Below, piece after piece: positions 52,101 through 58,217 of a stretch of DNA of 64,000 nucleotides (positions are counted from its first letter, which is position 1; every line of letters starts with the position of its first letter). The notes below the pieces were generated by a model that was not told the origin of the DNA, searched no databases, and saw nothing but the letters and a program-made list of their open reading frames with translations. The DNA is taken from NCBI GenBank assembly GCA_002369075.1, contig DFEG01000044.1:16593-80592 (forward strand). Direction: 5' to 3'. Position numbers and translations under genes: made by a program. The stretch is from Bacteroidales bacterium UBA3808 (GTDB taxonomy: Bacteria; Bacteroidota; Bacteroidia; Bacteroidales; Paludibacteraceae).

Positions 52101-52179
52101 AATAAGGAATCGCTGCAAATCCTGTCACCGCTATACAGCAGGCAAACAGGAGAGAGAGTAACCGATGTTTCATATTCAT
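40105..52179 (-). CDS. very large modular secreted protein: fibronectin-III/jelly-roll repeats and T9SS sorting domain (4024 aa)
   Basis: Start ATG 52177-52179 (another at 52171-52173). The signal peptide is MKHRLLSLLFACCIAVTGFAA. The body alternates MAM/jelly-roll-like segments of about 150-200 residues (FWVQMENAS, GYITD, IDDVEL types) with fibronectin-III-like domains. I count thirteen copies of the YYAYVRxxC-type motif that marks the end of each FN3 unit. Two far-apart module pairs are nearly identical in their core (YKVVLAWKNDGSGG, NPPAA). This suggests growth by internal duplication. The last about 80 residues (LIIAPNPVKAGEPI...SGVYTVRIVIG) are a T9SS type A sorting domain. It is probably a surface adhesin. 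It lies 39 bp downstream of the 1202-aa gene, in one operon. Confidence 0.85.
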   Translation of the reverse strand: MNMKHRLLSLLFACCIAVTGFAAIPYSLNESFESGIPSTWTQEVVNTVAGGEWILDTLATNPTGAYDGEKRVALRAEGGNVGYCVRLVTPEMDLSQVSNPQLSFAYAQPRRGSSAIGYFSDTLSVYFRTSSSAEWILIRKYSDYQAAWSLQTIDLPAAGKTATCQLAFEAKENGGYGVILDQVRVFPQSQCMDADLLGVTVGSNAARISWAASPRRFEVIVSTSAIADLSNYDTSSAVYYANNLTGNGVTISNLQQATHYYAYVRTDCDDNESGYTNWVSTDFTTVVGLPYTPGMGAIPSAWSQKQGAVAASVAASGLTDNSSSYKWNATTNTAVFGAAHLYAQSAGTPSWLLTQSLDITNIEEGSSVLLSFQLALTKSATATTASTEKATSNFHVFVSPDDGDTWVLLRTIAGSEISNTGSAFKVTLDEYIQAGAVRVAFVADAQSSEAFFHLYGVSLVESDGLCLGLYGLKPIVSPTAITLNWSKIGQSATEVTLSDAADFSHILQQQTVAGVSHTFSGLTPSGTYYVSVRQDCEGGDSLSMQLKTPCVPGTITTDAVYTEDFESYTGAAFDATDGVSPECWMVYTDGSVLPHVIDSVGIPKKDKYVYTHSGEKSLTFYGKGNCYAVLPGFTNELNTLRLSFWVQMENASKGELTLGYITDGDVNMNTFHEISTYKNNTGSMTQYTVDLSELPSEAKYLVFRWYYNIQYSCCIDDVELRLLPQCKKVKNVAVVPGLVSSTLTFTANEAPGYDVLVTTRRMNPDTLQTTVFTAFRDTVTGDTVAITGLAPTTTYYAYVHPICSAQEADVVVDWSDAVSFTTPCGAISVSRDKPWTEDFESYPGSAYNVYNNDLACWEMGGTTTYMPHVANSGTYGYYVHSGTKALSFYGSSSSLSYAALPIFSEALNLLQISFWVQMENVSNGVMKLGYITNNDPGDFSTFTEIETLTSVSSMTNYDKEFSALPAEAYRLVFCWEYSGTTSYYTACIDDIEISLIPTCHKMGAVSLMTATASSATLRFEATNASQYQVVVSTSPINPATANLASDTVIFNQLVSTTQPVIPSLEGNNRYYAYVRGYCGGDDYSTWSAEFSFKTLCTAITPEAFGTETFRDEASADCWTFGFTTPGSSTNNAYAGRETAGAYGAYLKLSKESVGSKNAANVDTVYSDGAYGVSPELAIEDIRDYQITFDAATTSTATTNYKRLNIGVLVDPNDLSGIDIIKTINLDYAADSTALKTYTVSFANYEGDYMGQFGKYVIFQLNEATKHDSTNYVLIDNITFEPVSGCEQVVESSVDSLAGVWAGVSWENTGAAQYQVLLSQINTRRPDTISAPLHMETVSVNHILFTELTGNTDYYAYIRAICADGDSAKWSNATVFHTTQTPVVPPYSDDFEDENHWLFLNGTAANAWAWGTAANNGGTHALYISEDNGLTNTYDNSSATTVYATKYVRVERNGTYIFQYDWKANGESNYDYLRVALVPGEEELIAGAAPFTTTTLPNTWIALDGGSKLNLSTAWDTIRQEIRLSAGLYKVVLAWKNDGSGGTNPPAAIDNFSINEVACPVPTGLEASLTSGDGSVATLIWKRGDGEANAWVVEYSTHADMSDSIRLSANDSTVALSGLIPETVYYARVKAACGPDTESEWSNILSFLPTDAYSLLINDSTATNDYVPVYGYYVDDFTRSQFVVPASDLASIQWGSITQLTFYANDTTIWAGNQFEVYMAETPATTVSELTDWSTMRKVADNVSLSIVDNKMTLILNSPYQYEGGNLLIGFKQTAEGKYKRISWYGKTVAGASIGGYSSTATGNATLSQQNFLPKMSIYYVPGEAPACLKPSGITADYLVADTARISVSDLGADGYHFVVATAAIGIDSITAADAAKIIYNDTVAGDTVLKLTGLHAATLYYVYARSICNDEHSAWATPYVFRSACMEISDLPYRMTFDDVETGGIPSCWTVVASPASSTKLPFVTTMYAHSGSKSFAWGTYPEGYSVPPTTWVSLPPMTDDLSGLQLSFWYRSATGSYTCDSLIVGVMTDPEDSTTFVPVQGFQPVSTTYTQAEVNFSSYAGTGKYIAFKRVLVGEQEYDASVGVIGGYRTYYEPFNIDDVKVNVIPTCLPVTGLTADSIGESSAQIRFNEIDNAAYDVVVASALLDMYHLSAADSALMVFSAGMITDTVVPVNGLRSSTRYYAYVRTHCDNASASEWTDAYAFVTACGIINASADNLWSESFNGITSGIPDCWSNAEGTTTSAGYKWSYYASGHDGACLSFDSYYNPSGSTNFLATPSIYLSEDLGLSFWWKNPTGGAGEVLVSNDGGLTKTSLFSNLTGVSSWTQYELDLSAYTGDTVIIYFKGTSNYGSGDAYLDLDDVALYVLPQCKKVQDVAASGITSSSAKLTFSLNGAASYDVLVTTAAVANPDTLATANLVVFRDTVTTDTVRVDHLAASSTFYAYIRALCDNDEHGAWSNGVMFGTECEAISSFPWTEDFEAYATGSGTSTAVAAPLCYASLNAMSGPYAYVNSDNSYNYIASGKYLFFNGSGGSSTRYAHFILPEMASLNELQIRMQYAIEGTSSGDLVIGYMTDITKQNSFVAIETLPRPTANKTAVQSDWVELDVIPDSVLGDARLAIRYTATSGWYATVDNIEVALMPACREIKGLNASAITTSSAVISFSKNPSPEYDFVVTNAVIDPDTLAQVASSLIVRHDTIDTVSVALSGLQQQTDYHVYVRGICSDTETSAWTSTSFATLCLAEVPYSEDFDDVNNRKPVYSGASSEMIPSCWMEGYASTSYVSYIQNNTNSSTYAYSGTSALRLYSSSTNGSYVVLPELNAMLDTLQLTFKARAMYAGSSMNNYASSTYAHSIKIGTMTDPTDFSTFQLIDTYELAEVSSPTLSGNYWEDVTVYFQGARGKYIALVSEFDKSNYVWIDDLEVSKAPDCLAPSGISVAPATTSASVNWSSNASSFEVALGAAGFALPAGADTVIAVSGAKTLLLENLEPATAYDLYVRAECGEGLYSEWSRVISFATASAVPFVDNFEDANLWTLVNGTSTNAWAWGEAVSNGGTHSLYISNNGGTSYRYSLSSSAMVYAVRNVYFEDGGYIFSYDWKGHGESTWDYLRVALVPETTNLVAGTTATGFSSSALPEGWVALDGGSKLNLDSTKWTSFETEEIYVPAGTYKVVLAWKNDGSGGSNPPAAVDNFAISQVECSAPGAPRVSDITHSSAVIRWDSVASVYEAAVFAGADTVYKQMVFNQDTLLLTNLSASTSYTVKLRVYCDDETVSNWSAPASFATECGEISVFPWLADFDQVTAVSNTHVLPICWDYINTCTYQSSYSDYTIYPTVLANSSSSTYSNSGTNSVKFYSYYSTYTDYDPQDQYAILPRITDLGNKRLTLHARAYSTSYDATFTVGVMTNPSDASTFVALASFTPASTDYQAFVVPLYSYTGSGQYIAIKMAAANASETTRGLYMDDVLVEEMDLSCLGVEKLVASHITTTSVQLDFRFADGQEHNAQVAISKEAAYDATTAIETADISDTTYVFNLTLEDETTYYLYARQACGEGEYSAWEQISFNTPYIIRYAPDMTGTDMPAGWENYSGLMDDVINGSAQLTPFTPSTYTGWHVAQGDTLIADNHFVGDIYGGTWNYWLVSPMVSLATGNGDPNVVLTFTAARVPYSSTYSSSADTGVDDRLAVLVSTDNGNTWRKLAEWNNSGTGDYVYNDLTSKAQKYYIDLSAYANQSVKVAFYGESTQSNADNYVHIGNVVVNRSVALNYAGDICDGADYAGANYGNSFYVTEDDYTLGSNTFVEYRPAANGTNLPDTVQTLNLTVHAISVYEHSMVLCEGEPVNEELDGALFSFTAQVGMADQVRFVPNAYGCEDVVKLHVTVNAKQEEHLYDSVAQGEAYKWHGKEYIQATVAQFDTVSTVTGCDSIVYLHLSVYQKPVDPDDQAVDNITAQSLIIAPNPVKAGEPIHILNSFSSEMLAEARIEIISATGALVYAQHGADKPFILPGIAVSGVYTVRIVIGNEIFISSLLVH

Positions 52180-52218
52180 TTTATTTGGTTTATTGCTATG
52201 GTTAACTGTTCTCGTACC

Positions 52219-55200
52219 TTAACGCACACGGAAACGAAGTGTCTGTGCTTCACCGCGCATGCGTACGTTCATTATATATATACCTTGTGCAGTAGGAGCA
52301 CGGAAGGACGATACGCCCTTGTCAAACGAGCCGGCAAAGACTTTGTTGCCCGTTATGGTGAATATCTCCACCTCGGCATCCTCCGTTACCGTCAGCTCGA
52401 CCGGTGTACCCGCCATCGGATCACCCGGTGCCACCGATGCCTTCGGAGCTGCGCCCGAGGGACCGGACGGAGAGTTGTTACCCGGCACGTAAGCGCAGGT
52501 GGTGAACACCTGTCCGTCCGAACGGGTCATACGGAGCGCATACTGGTCGGACATGTTCAGCACACCCGGCTGCTCCATGTACGAGAGCGTTCCGCCCTCT
52601 ACCTCTTCACCGTTATGCAGCCACTGAAAATCAGAGAATGCATAGAGCGCGTAATCAGACCCGTCCGCCTTCTTCGCCACATTGGCACCCGCCAACGAGA
52701 TAATGGCATTGCTGGTCCAGCGATGGAAGATCACAGACGAATCATAGGTCAATTGGATCGATGTATGGAACGCATTTTGACCCCATATACATCCGCCGAT
52801 AACCGTATCGAAAATCAAGTCTATCTTATACTCACCCGGTTCTGCTCCGGCGGGTACGGCGATATGGATCGTGTCCTCCGCGTTCAGCCCCGTGATGAAA
52901 GCATCCTCAAATCCCTGCGCCGTCTTGTCCGCATCCGAGAACTTCACCGCACAGAACGACAGACGGGCTTTGTTAGCCGGCTGGCACTTGCGGTACGGTA
53001 TATCCAGTACCGGCTTGCCGCAAGCGCACTTAATCTGACTCAACAGATCTACACAGAGCGTGTCTCCGCCTACGAGAACGGTATCCACCAGCTCGCATCC
53101 GTCGGCATTCGCAAAAGTGAAGATATATTCATTTACCGGCATGTCGCGCAACAGGACATCCGCGGGAGTATAGGTATCGGTCTTCGGACCGGTGGCATCG
53201 TTATAAGATACGGTGTAGCTGTCAAAGCCCGTACCGCCAACCGCGATATCAACGGATACCTCGCCGTCCTCCAGATAAACCAGTGCGTACGGCTGTTCCA
53301 ATACCTCGCCGTCTACGGTGAGAACCGGCTTGATGGCATCCGCTACCTTGACATTATAATATACTACACTGTCGCAGCCGAGCGATGTGTGAAGCGAGAA
53401 ATCGCCCCACTGGCCGGAGCCCCTTGTCTGTGAGTCATACAGTGTATTGCCTACCAGCAGTTTCTCGCCATAACACAGCGTTGTGTCGCCCAGACAAATA
53501 CTATAGGAATTCCCTACCTTCACGTCATATACGGTGGTGCTGTCACAGCCGTTGGCAGCCCGTTCGGTTTTGGAATAGAATCCGGACTCGTTCACCCATA
53601 TGCCCATCTCGTCCAGCCATGCCGGTTTGCCCGGTTCGTTCACAGGTCTGCACAGCACACGGCTGACGGTATCCGGTTTAATCGATATATCCTGTACGTC
53701 CAACTCACGTACAAGCAGAGAATCGCATCCTCCTATCAGCGAAGCAGTCAAAGCGATGGAGAAATGTCCGCCTTGCGCCGGCAGTACGAACTGCGGGGAA
53801 TAAGCACCACTCTGGAACGGACCGTAAGCCTGCCCGCCCGTGAGTGTGCCGGAGATTGTCCAGAGGTGCTCGTTGCACTGATCGTTGCGGTCCTCAATTA
53901 CACCGCTGTTCTGGATAATCAGCGTATGGCTGGTATTGGTAATATCCACTATGTTCTGGCAATTCTCTTCCGTTACCGTCCATGAGAACTCAGGAGCCGG
54001 CAGACGGGGCACACATGCAGAATAGAGGTCAAAATAACAATCATTGTTTTCCGTAGAGGTCAGACGGCAGCGGTACGTAGCCGTATCCTGCGGCTCGTAA
54101 ATACGTGTGGTTGCTCCGGGGATAGCGTTGTTATACTTGTCATACCACTGGTACTTGAATCCGTCCGGTGCGATCAGCGTCATCGTGGCGGCGGCATCCT
54201 TGGCACATGAGGAGGTCTCAATGGTCGCTTTCGCGCAGTCCAGCGTAAAATATGCGTATCCGTAGTGCGCAGACCAGAAACAGTCGAAAGTTGTCAGACG
54301 GACCTTGATCACCTGACCGTCCTGAATGCCCAGCTCACGAAGGTTCAGACCAACGGTGGTCCAAGGCTTGTACACCACCGGTGTACTGTAATAACTGCCG
54401 TCATTAGGCCTGTAAGTCCGCCACTCGTTGCGGTCCACATCCGTAGCTACGAAATTACGCTTGCCGCAAGTAGGTTCAATCAGGTTGTCGTGCTCATCCA
54501 GAATCTCTAATAGGAACCGGGGCGAGTCATCGCCGTGACCGTCCGGATCCTCCAGCACTACGGCATACTGCATCAGCAACACGGCATTGGAACTGTCCAC
54601 GGTGTATTCATACGTGATCGCCTCTGCGCCGTAGCCGTCTTCCCAGTTACCCAAGCGGACGGATGCATATCCGCCCTTGGGAATCAGCGTCAGGTCATTG
54701 CCGGTACGGGGATCGGTAGCGTTCTTGTCCCAGTTCACCGTATGGCGGGAGAGGATGGACTCGCTGCCGTAATCCACGATACCCGGATGAACATACGCTT
54801 GGTTGCGGGACGATACATTGTCGTAACTCGTTGAGCCCGACCCTTCATTGGTATTACCGTACGTACAGGTTACAGTAGGTGCGGTAAGATCAGTAAAATT
54901 GACGCAGTGCATCTCCGGACAGAACACCACGAACTCCGGTGCATATGTCCAGGCACTGGTATCCGGAGGGCAGATACCGCGTACACGGATCTCGTAGTTG
55001 CCCTCCGTCAGGTGGGTGATGATCGCCGAGGACTTGGTGTAATCAGTCGGGTCGATGGTAAACCGCATCTCGGAAACCCAGTTGGAGGCTCCTACCGCGC
55101 GGTAGTTAACCTCATACCCTTGGGAGTTACCGGTCCAGCTCACACGGGCAGAATCACACGTAATCATCTGGGTGGATATGTTGCTCGGACGACGGCAGTT

Positions 55201-55827
55201 GTCATTGGTGATAACAATATTGTCGATACAGGCACCTACCGTACAAGCCGCACTCTCGCGGTTCTTGCTGACCCATGCGAAGACAATGCGGGTGGGGGTG
55301 ACACCGTCGGATATAAACGTATAGGAGGCATTGGTCCATGTTTCCGACCCTTTCAGGTTGGAGAGCGCGGGGAGCATCATACTCTGCACAGGATTGTTCA
55401 GCGTGCTCGGCAGTGTACCGTTCGCATTGGCAACCAGAGACAAAGCACTGAAATCCCCTACACCTACATACAGTGACGAGGTGGCACCGCCGATACAGAA
55501 CCAGTCAAACGTCAGGATACACGTTCCGGCAGGGAGTAGCAGATCACGGTAGGCATACTGCAGAGCGGGAATGGAGTCGAACATCGCATCCATGCCGTTA
55601 TTCGAGATATACAGTGCCTGACGGCCTGCCGAGTGCACCGAGTTACCCACTACCCATTGGTCTAACAATGCCGGTGCATTCGCCCCGGGATTGAGATTCC
55701 AATTATTCAACTCCGCCGACTCGTTTTCCTCGAAGTTCATCTGGTACGGCAACGACACATTCTGAGCCGTTACAGGGAGACTCATCACTACTACCGATAC
55801 CCATACACTAAGTAAAAATTTCCTCAT
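52219..55827 (-). CDS. secreted adhesin-like protein with T9SS sorting domain (1202 aa)
   Basis: Start ATG 55825-55827, with signal peptide MRKFLLSVWVSVVVMSLPVTAQ. A jelly-roll/cleaved-adhesin-type domain (about 25-210; ALYISNNGMDAMFDSI, TFDWFCIGGA, IDNIVI) is followed by an FN3-like unit (about 215-305; SARVSWTGNSQGYEVNYRA). A region paralogous to the 1048-aa protein follows (HYGYAYFTLDCAKA; GFKYQWYDKYN), then further beta modules. The C-terminus (VELTVTEDAEVEIFTITGNKV...GIYIMNV) is a T9SS type A sorting domain. First gene of the operon with the 4024-aa protein. Confidence 0.85.
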   Translation of the reverse strand: MRKFLLSVWVSVVVMSLPVTAQNVSLPYQMNFEENESAELNNWNLNPGANAPALLDQWVVGNSVHSAGRQALYISNNGMDAMFDSIPALQYAYRDLLLPAGTCILTFDWFCIGGATSSLYVGVGDFSALSLVANANGTLPSTLNNPVQSMMLPALSNLKGSETWTNASYTFISDGVTPTRIVFAWVSKNRESAACTVGACIDNIVITNDNCRRPSNISTQMITCDSARVSWTGNSQGYEVNYRAVGASNWVSEMRFTIDPTDYTKSSAIITHLTEGNYEIRVRGICPPDTSAWTYAPEFVVFCPEMHCVNFTDLTAPTVTCTYGNTNEGSGSTSYDNVSSRNQAYVHPGIVDYGSESILSRHTVNWDKNATDPRTGNDLTLIPKGGYASVRLGNWEDGYGAEAITYEYTVDSSNAVLLMQYAVVLEDPDGHGDDSPRFLLEILDEHDNLIEPTCGKRNFVATDVDRNEWRTYRPNDGSYYSTPVVYKPWTTVGLNLRELGIQDGQVIKVRLTTFDCFWSAHYGYAYFTLDCAKATIETSSCAKDAAATMTLIAPDGFKYQWYDKYNNAIPGATTRIYEPQDTATYRCRLTSTENNDCYFDLYSACVPRLPAPEFSWTVTEENCQNIVDITNTSHTLIIQNSGVIEDRNDQCNEHLWTISGTLTGGQAYGPFQSGAYSPQFVLPAQGGHFSIALTASLIGGCDSLLVRELDVQDISIKPDTVSRVLCRPVNEPGKPAWLDEMGIWVNESGFYSKTERAANGCDSTTVYDVKVGNSYSICLGDTTLCYGEKLLVGNTLYDSQTRGSGQWGDFSLHTSLGCDSVVYYNVKVADAIKPVLTVDGEVLEQPYALVYLEDGEVSVDIAVGGTGFDSYTVSYNDATGPKTDTYTPADVLLRDMPVNEYIFTFANADGCELVDTVLVGGDTLCVDLLSQIKCACGKPVLDIPYRKCQPANKARLSFCAVKFSDADKTAQGFEDAFITGLNAEDTIHIAVPAGAEPGEYKIDLIFDTVIGGCIWGQNAFHTSIQLTYDSSVIFHRWTSNAIISLAGANVAKKADGSDYALYAFSDFQWLHNGEEVEGGTLSYMEQPGVLNMSDQYALRMTRSDGQVFTTCAYVPGNNSPSGPSGAAPKASVAPGDPMAGTPVELTVTEDAEVEIFTITGNKVFAGSFDKGVSSFRAPTAQGIYIMNVRMRGEAQTLRFRVR

Positions 55828-55900
55828 AATTCTACTATATATTATCATTACTTTTTACGTATGTTGATTTTCACTTGCATAAAATATACAAATATAGGGC

Positions 55901-55933
55901 GCAAAATTACACAATTTTTTTTGAATTAGCAAC
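55901..55933 (-). promoter_or_regulatory. promoter of the large-adhesin operon
   Basis: Minus strand: GTTG (55933-55930, near match), 20-nt spacer, TAATTTTGC (55909-55901). The ATG is about 74 nt downstream. Between here and 56,076 I see only a GAACAT/ATGTTC palindrome (56005-56020) and the gcvH terminator. Confidence 0.6.
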
Positions 55934-56025
55934 ATTTTGTCAATAAAACTGCAAAAAATGTGTATTTTGTAAAGTTCATTTAGCATTTCAAAGACAGAAT
56001 GATAGAACATTAAAATGTTCAAAAA

Positions 56026-56047
56026 AGCGACCCTTTTGGGGCCGCTC
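56026..56047 (-). terminator. terminator after gcvH
   Basis: On the minus strand the stem AGCGGCCCC/GGGTCGCT (one mismatch or wobble) is followed by a run of six T. It lies about 30 bp after the gcvH stop. Confidence 0.75.
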
Positions 56048-56076
56048 TTCCTTATGTATTGTCGCACGTATGCGCG

Positions 56077-56451
56077 TTAGAGACTCGCTTGGTATGTCGC
56101 TGCGTCCATCAGTTTGTCCAACTCAGCCGCATCTTTCACGCTGATCTTGATGATCCAGCCCTTGCCGTACGGGTCGTTGTTCACCAGTTCCGGCGCGGCA
56201 TCCAACTCTTCATTGAGTTCCAGCACCTCGCCCGTAACAGGCATATTCAGGTCGCTCACGGTCTTCACGGCCTCTACCGACCCGAAGACCTCGCCTTGAC
56301 CAACCGTCTCGCCTACCGTAGGCACGTCAATAAAGACGATCTCACCTAACTCCGACTGGGCGTAATCCGTAATGCCTACATAGGCTTCCCCGCCCTCTAC
56401 GCGAATCCATTCGTGCTCGCTCGTGTATTTAATATTTTCAGGAAAATTCAT
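56077..56451 (-). CDS. gcvH: glycine cleavage system H protein
   Basis: The product has 124 aa from ATG 56449-56451. It carries the full H-protein pattern: [36 protein letters not shown] and the lipoyl site [13 protein letters not shown] with Lys63 as the lipoate carrier. The closing part ([12 protein letters not shown]) is also typical. The protein shuttles the methylamine group between the P, T and L proteins. The other gcv genes are not here. It follows gldJ after a 42-bp gap that contains a heptamer repeat, so it is probably co-transcribed. Confidence 0.95.
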   Translation of the reverse strand: MNFPENIKYTSEHEWIRVEGGEAYVGITDYAQSELGEIVFIDVPTVGETVGQGEVFGSVEAVKTVSDLNMPVTGEVLELNEELDAAPELVNNDPYGKGWIIKISVKDAAELDKLMDAATYQASL

Positions 56452-56460
56452 ATTTCTTAC

Positions 56461-56485
56461 CAATTATCAATTACCAATTATCCAT
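56461..56485. repeat. heptamer-type repeat between gldJ and gcvH
   Basis: CCAATTATCAATTACCAATT shows the 7-bp period (CAATTAT, CAATTAC, CAATTAT) also seen after giants 2 and 3. Confidence 0.65.
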
Positions 56486-56493
56486 CACCGTTA

Positions 56494-58089
56494 TCACTTC
56501 ACCGGTACACCCGGGATCTGGTCACCCAGCGTACTCATTGCGCAGCGGAAACCAATCTTGGACGAAGACTTGTCCTGATCCATATAACGACGGGTGGACG
56601 GGTTGAGCCAATAGATGCGGTCTGCCCACGAGCCGCCTTTATAGACACGGGTGTTCTTGGTCACACGCGGTGCCAGAATATCCGTCGGGTCGTTCTTGGC
56701 CTCCGACAGGTTGGCTACGCCTACCGTGTCCAGCGGATAGTCGGTCTCGATCAGACTTGCAAAATCGCCGTCCAGAACGTCACGCTTATCGTCCTCTTTG
56801 CCCCAGGTCACCTTCACGCAACCCACGGAGTCCAGCTCGAACTTGCCGTTCTCGTCCAGGACAGGACGGCTGTAGATATTACCGCGGTAGGAGTTATACT
56901 CGCTCGTCTCCTGGGAGGTTGTCTCGCGGTAGACATCCATCACCCACTCGTTCACGTTGCCCGCCATGTTATACAGACCAAAATCGTTCGGAGCGAACTC
57001 GTCCACCGGGTTGGTGATCACGCGGCGGTCGTTCAGCGCGCCGCTCACACCCATCATGTCGCCGCGGCCGCGGACGAAGTTAGCCTGCATCTGACCCAGA
57101 TTCTTCTTGCTCATGCCGCGCGGATGATAACCGCTCCACGGATAGACCTTACCCTCGACGGTCAGACCGTCCTCGCCGGCAACAGGCGCATAAGCGGCAA
57201 ACTCCCACTCCGTCTCCGTCGGCAGGCGGTAGCCCGTCACGAAGATACCATCGGCGATATTCACCTTGCGCTCGATTCCGTAACTGTCAAACATAGGACG
57301 GCGGCCGTACTCCGGTACGTAACTGTCATCCATCAGGTATTTCTCGGTATTGAAGACGAACTTGTCGCGGATCCACTCGTAACTCGGGCGGTACATCGTT
57401 ACCGTCTGCTCCGGATCCTCGGGACTCACTTCCTCATAGGAGAACATCTCGTAACCGGTCTCCTGCTCCCACTCGTCCTTGTATCCCTCGTCGTCCGTAG
57501 GCTGCAGATCACCGAACGGAGGAACGACAATCGCGCCGGCGTTGATCAGTGCCATCTCGTTCACGCGGTCGGTACGCCACTGGCAGTAAGCCATCGCCTG
57601 CTCCCAGCTCACACCCACGATCGGGTAGAAGGAGAACGCCGGGTGCTCGAAATAGTTGTCCTCATACGGGTCGTTGTACGCCAGATCCTCGCGCCATACC
57701 TTGTGGTCCGGACGTGCCCGGTCCACCAACTCCGGCGCTACCGGCCCGAAGACGAACTCCAGCCAGTGCAGATACTCGTTCCAGTTCAGGTTCGTCACCT
57801 CGTATTTGTCCATATAGAACGAACTGACGGTCAGTGTACGGGTCTCGTTGTTACGCGGAGCGGTCAGGAACTCGTCCTTCTCGCCTACCGTAAACGAACC
57901 GCCCTGGATAGGCACCATGCCCACAGGATTCACATTCCCGACGCCTTCGTTAGCCTGGAAATTCGTAGTACGCTGGTCGAAATAATTCCAACCCGTGGTG
58001 TTGCTCACACGGGTGTTCAGCTCACGCTGTTGGCACGATACTGCACCCATCGCAACCAAAACGATCAAAAGATACTTTACGTTTTTCAT
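56494..58089 (-). CDS. gldJ: GldJ-type gliding/T9SS lipoprotein (FGE-sulfatase fold)
   Basis: The product has 531 aa. A lipoprotein signal ends in AMGAVSC, with Cys19 as the lipid-modified residue. The mature part has the formylglycine-generating-enzyme-like fold: GMVPIQGGSFTVG, MDKYEVTNLNWNEYLHWL, HPAFSFYPIVGVSWEQAMAYCQWRTDRVNE, YRLPTETEWEFAAYA, NVNEWVMDVYR, RVYKGGSW and RYMDQDKSSSKIGFRCA. The TTGWNY start and the LHWLEFVFG/VWREDLAYNDPYE blocks are those of GldJ rather than GldK/PorK. GldJ is an outer-membrane lipoprotein needed for T9SS function and gliding in Flavobacterium and is kept in non-gliding T9SS bacteria. This fits the many T9SS cargo genes nearby. Consensus promoter at 58134-58166. 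Confidence 0.85.
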   Translation of the reverse strand: MKNVKYLLIVLVAMGAVSCQQRELNTRVSNTTGWNYFDQRTTNFQANEGVGNVNPVGMVPIQGGSFTVGEKDEFLTAPRNNETRTLTVSSFYMDKYEVTNLNWNEYLHWLEFVFGPVAPELVDRARPDHKVWREDLAYNDPYEDNYFEHPAFSFYPIVGVSWEQAMAYCQWRTDRVNEMALINAGAIVVPPFGDLQPTDDEGYKDEWEQETGYEMFSYEEVSPEDPEQTVTMYRPSYEWIRDKFVFNTEKYLMDDSYVPEYGRRPMFDSYGIERKVNIADGIFVTGYRLPTETEWEFAAYAPVAGEDGLTVEGKVYPWSGYHPRGMSKKNLGQMQANFVRGRGDMMGVSGALNDRRVITNPVDEFAPNDFGLYNMAGNVNEWVMDVYRETTSQETSEYNSYRGNIYSRPVLDENGKFELDSVGCVKVTWGKEDDKRDVLDGDFASLIETDYPLDTVGVANLSEAKNDPTDILAPRVTKNTRVYKGGSWADRIYWLNPSTRRYMDQDKSSSKIGFRCAMSTLGDQIPGVPVK

Positions 58090-58133
58090 ACCTATTTTTT
58101 TGACATTTTATTTTCTCATACACGTTTCAGCCT

Positions 58134-58166
58134 GCAAATGTACAACATTTTTGGGACATACGCAAA
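58134..58166 (-). promoter_or_regulatory. promoter of gldJ-gcvH
   Basis: Minus strand: TTTG (58166-58163), 20-nt spacer, TACATTTGC (58142-58134). The ATG is about 45 nt downstream. It is divergent from the folP promoter. Confidence 0.8.
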
Positions 58167-58181
58167 TTTTTAGCACTTTTT

Positions 58182-58214
58182 TTTGCATATTTGCATTATT
58201 TTTTGTAATTTTGC
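58182..58214 (+). promoter_or_regulatory. promoter of folP-cdaA
   Basis: TTTG (58182-58185), 20-nt spacer, TAATTTTGC (58206-58214). The GTG start of folP follows after 3 nt. Confidence 0.75.
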
Positions 58215-58217
58215 ACC

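Noticed and set aside
56413..58173. Plus-strand frame of 586 codons
   Set aside because: It is antisense to gldJ and gcvH, both certain genes, and has no motif of its own.
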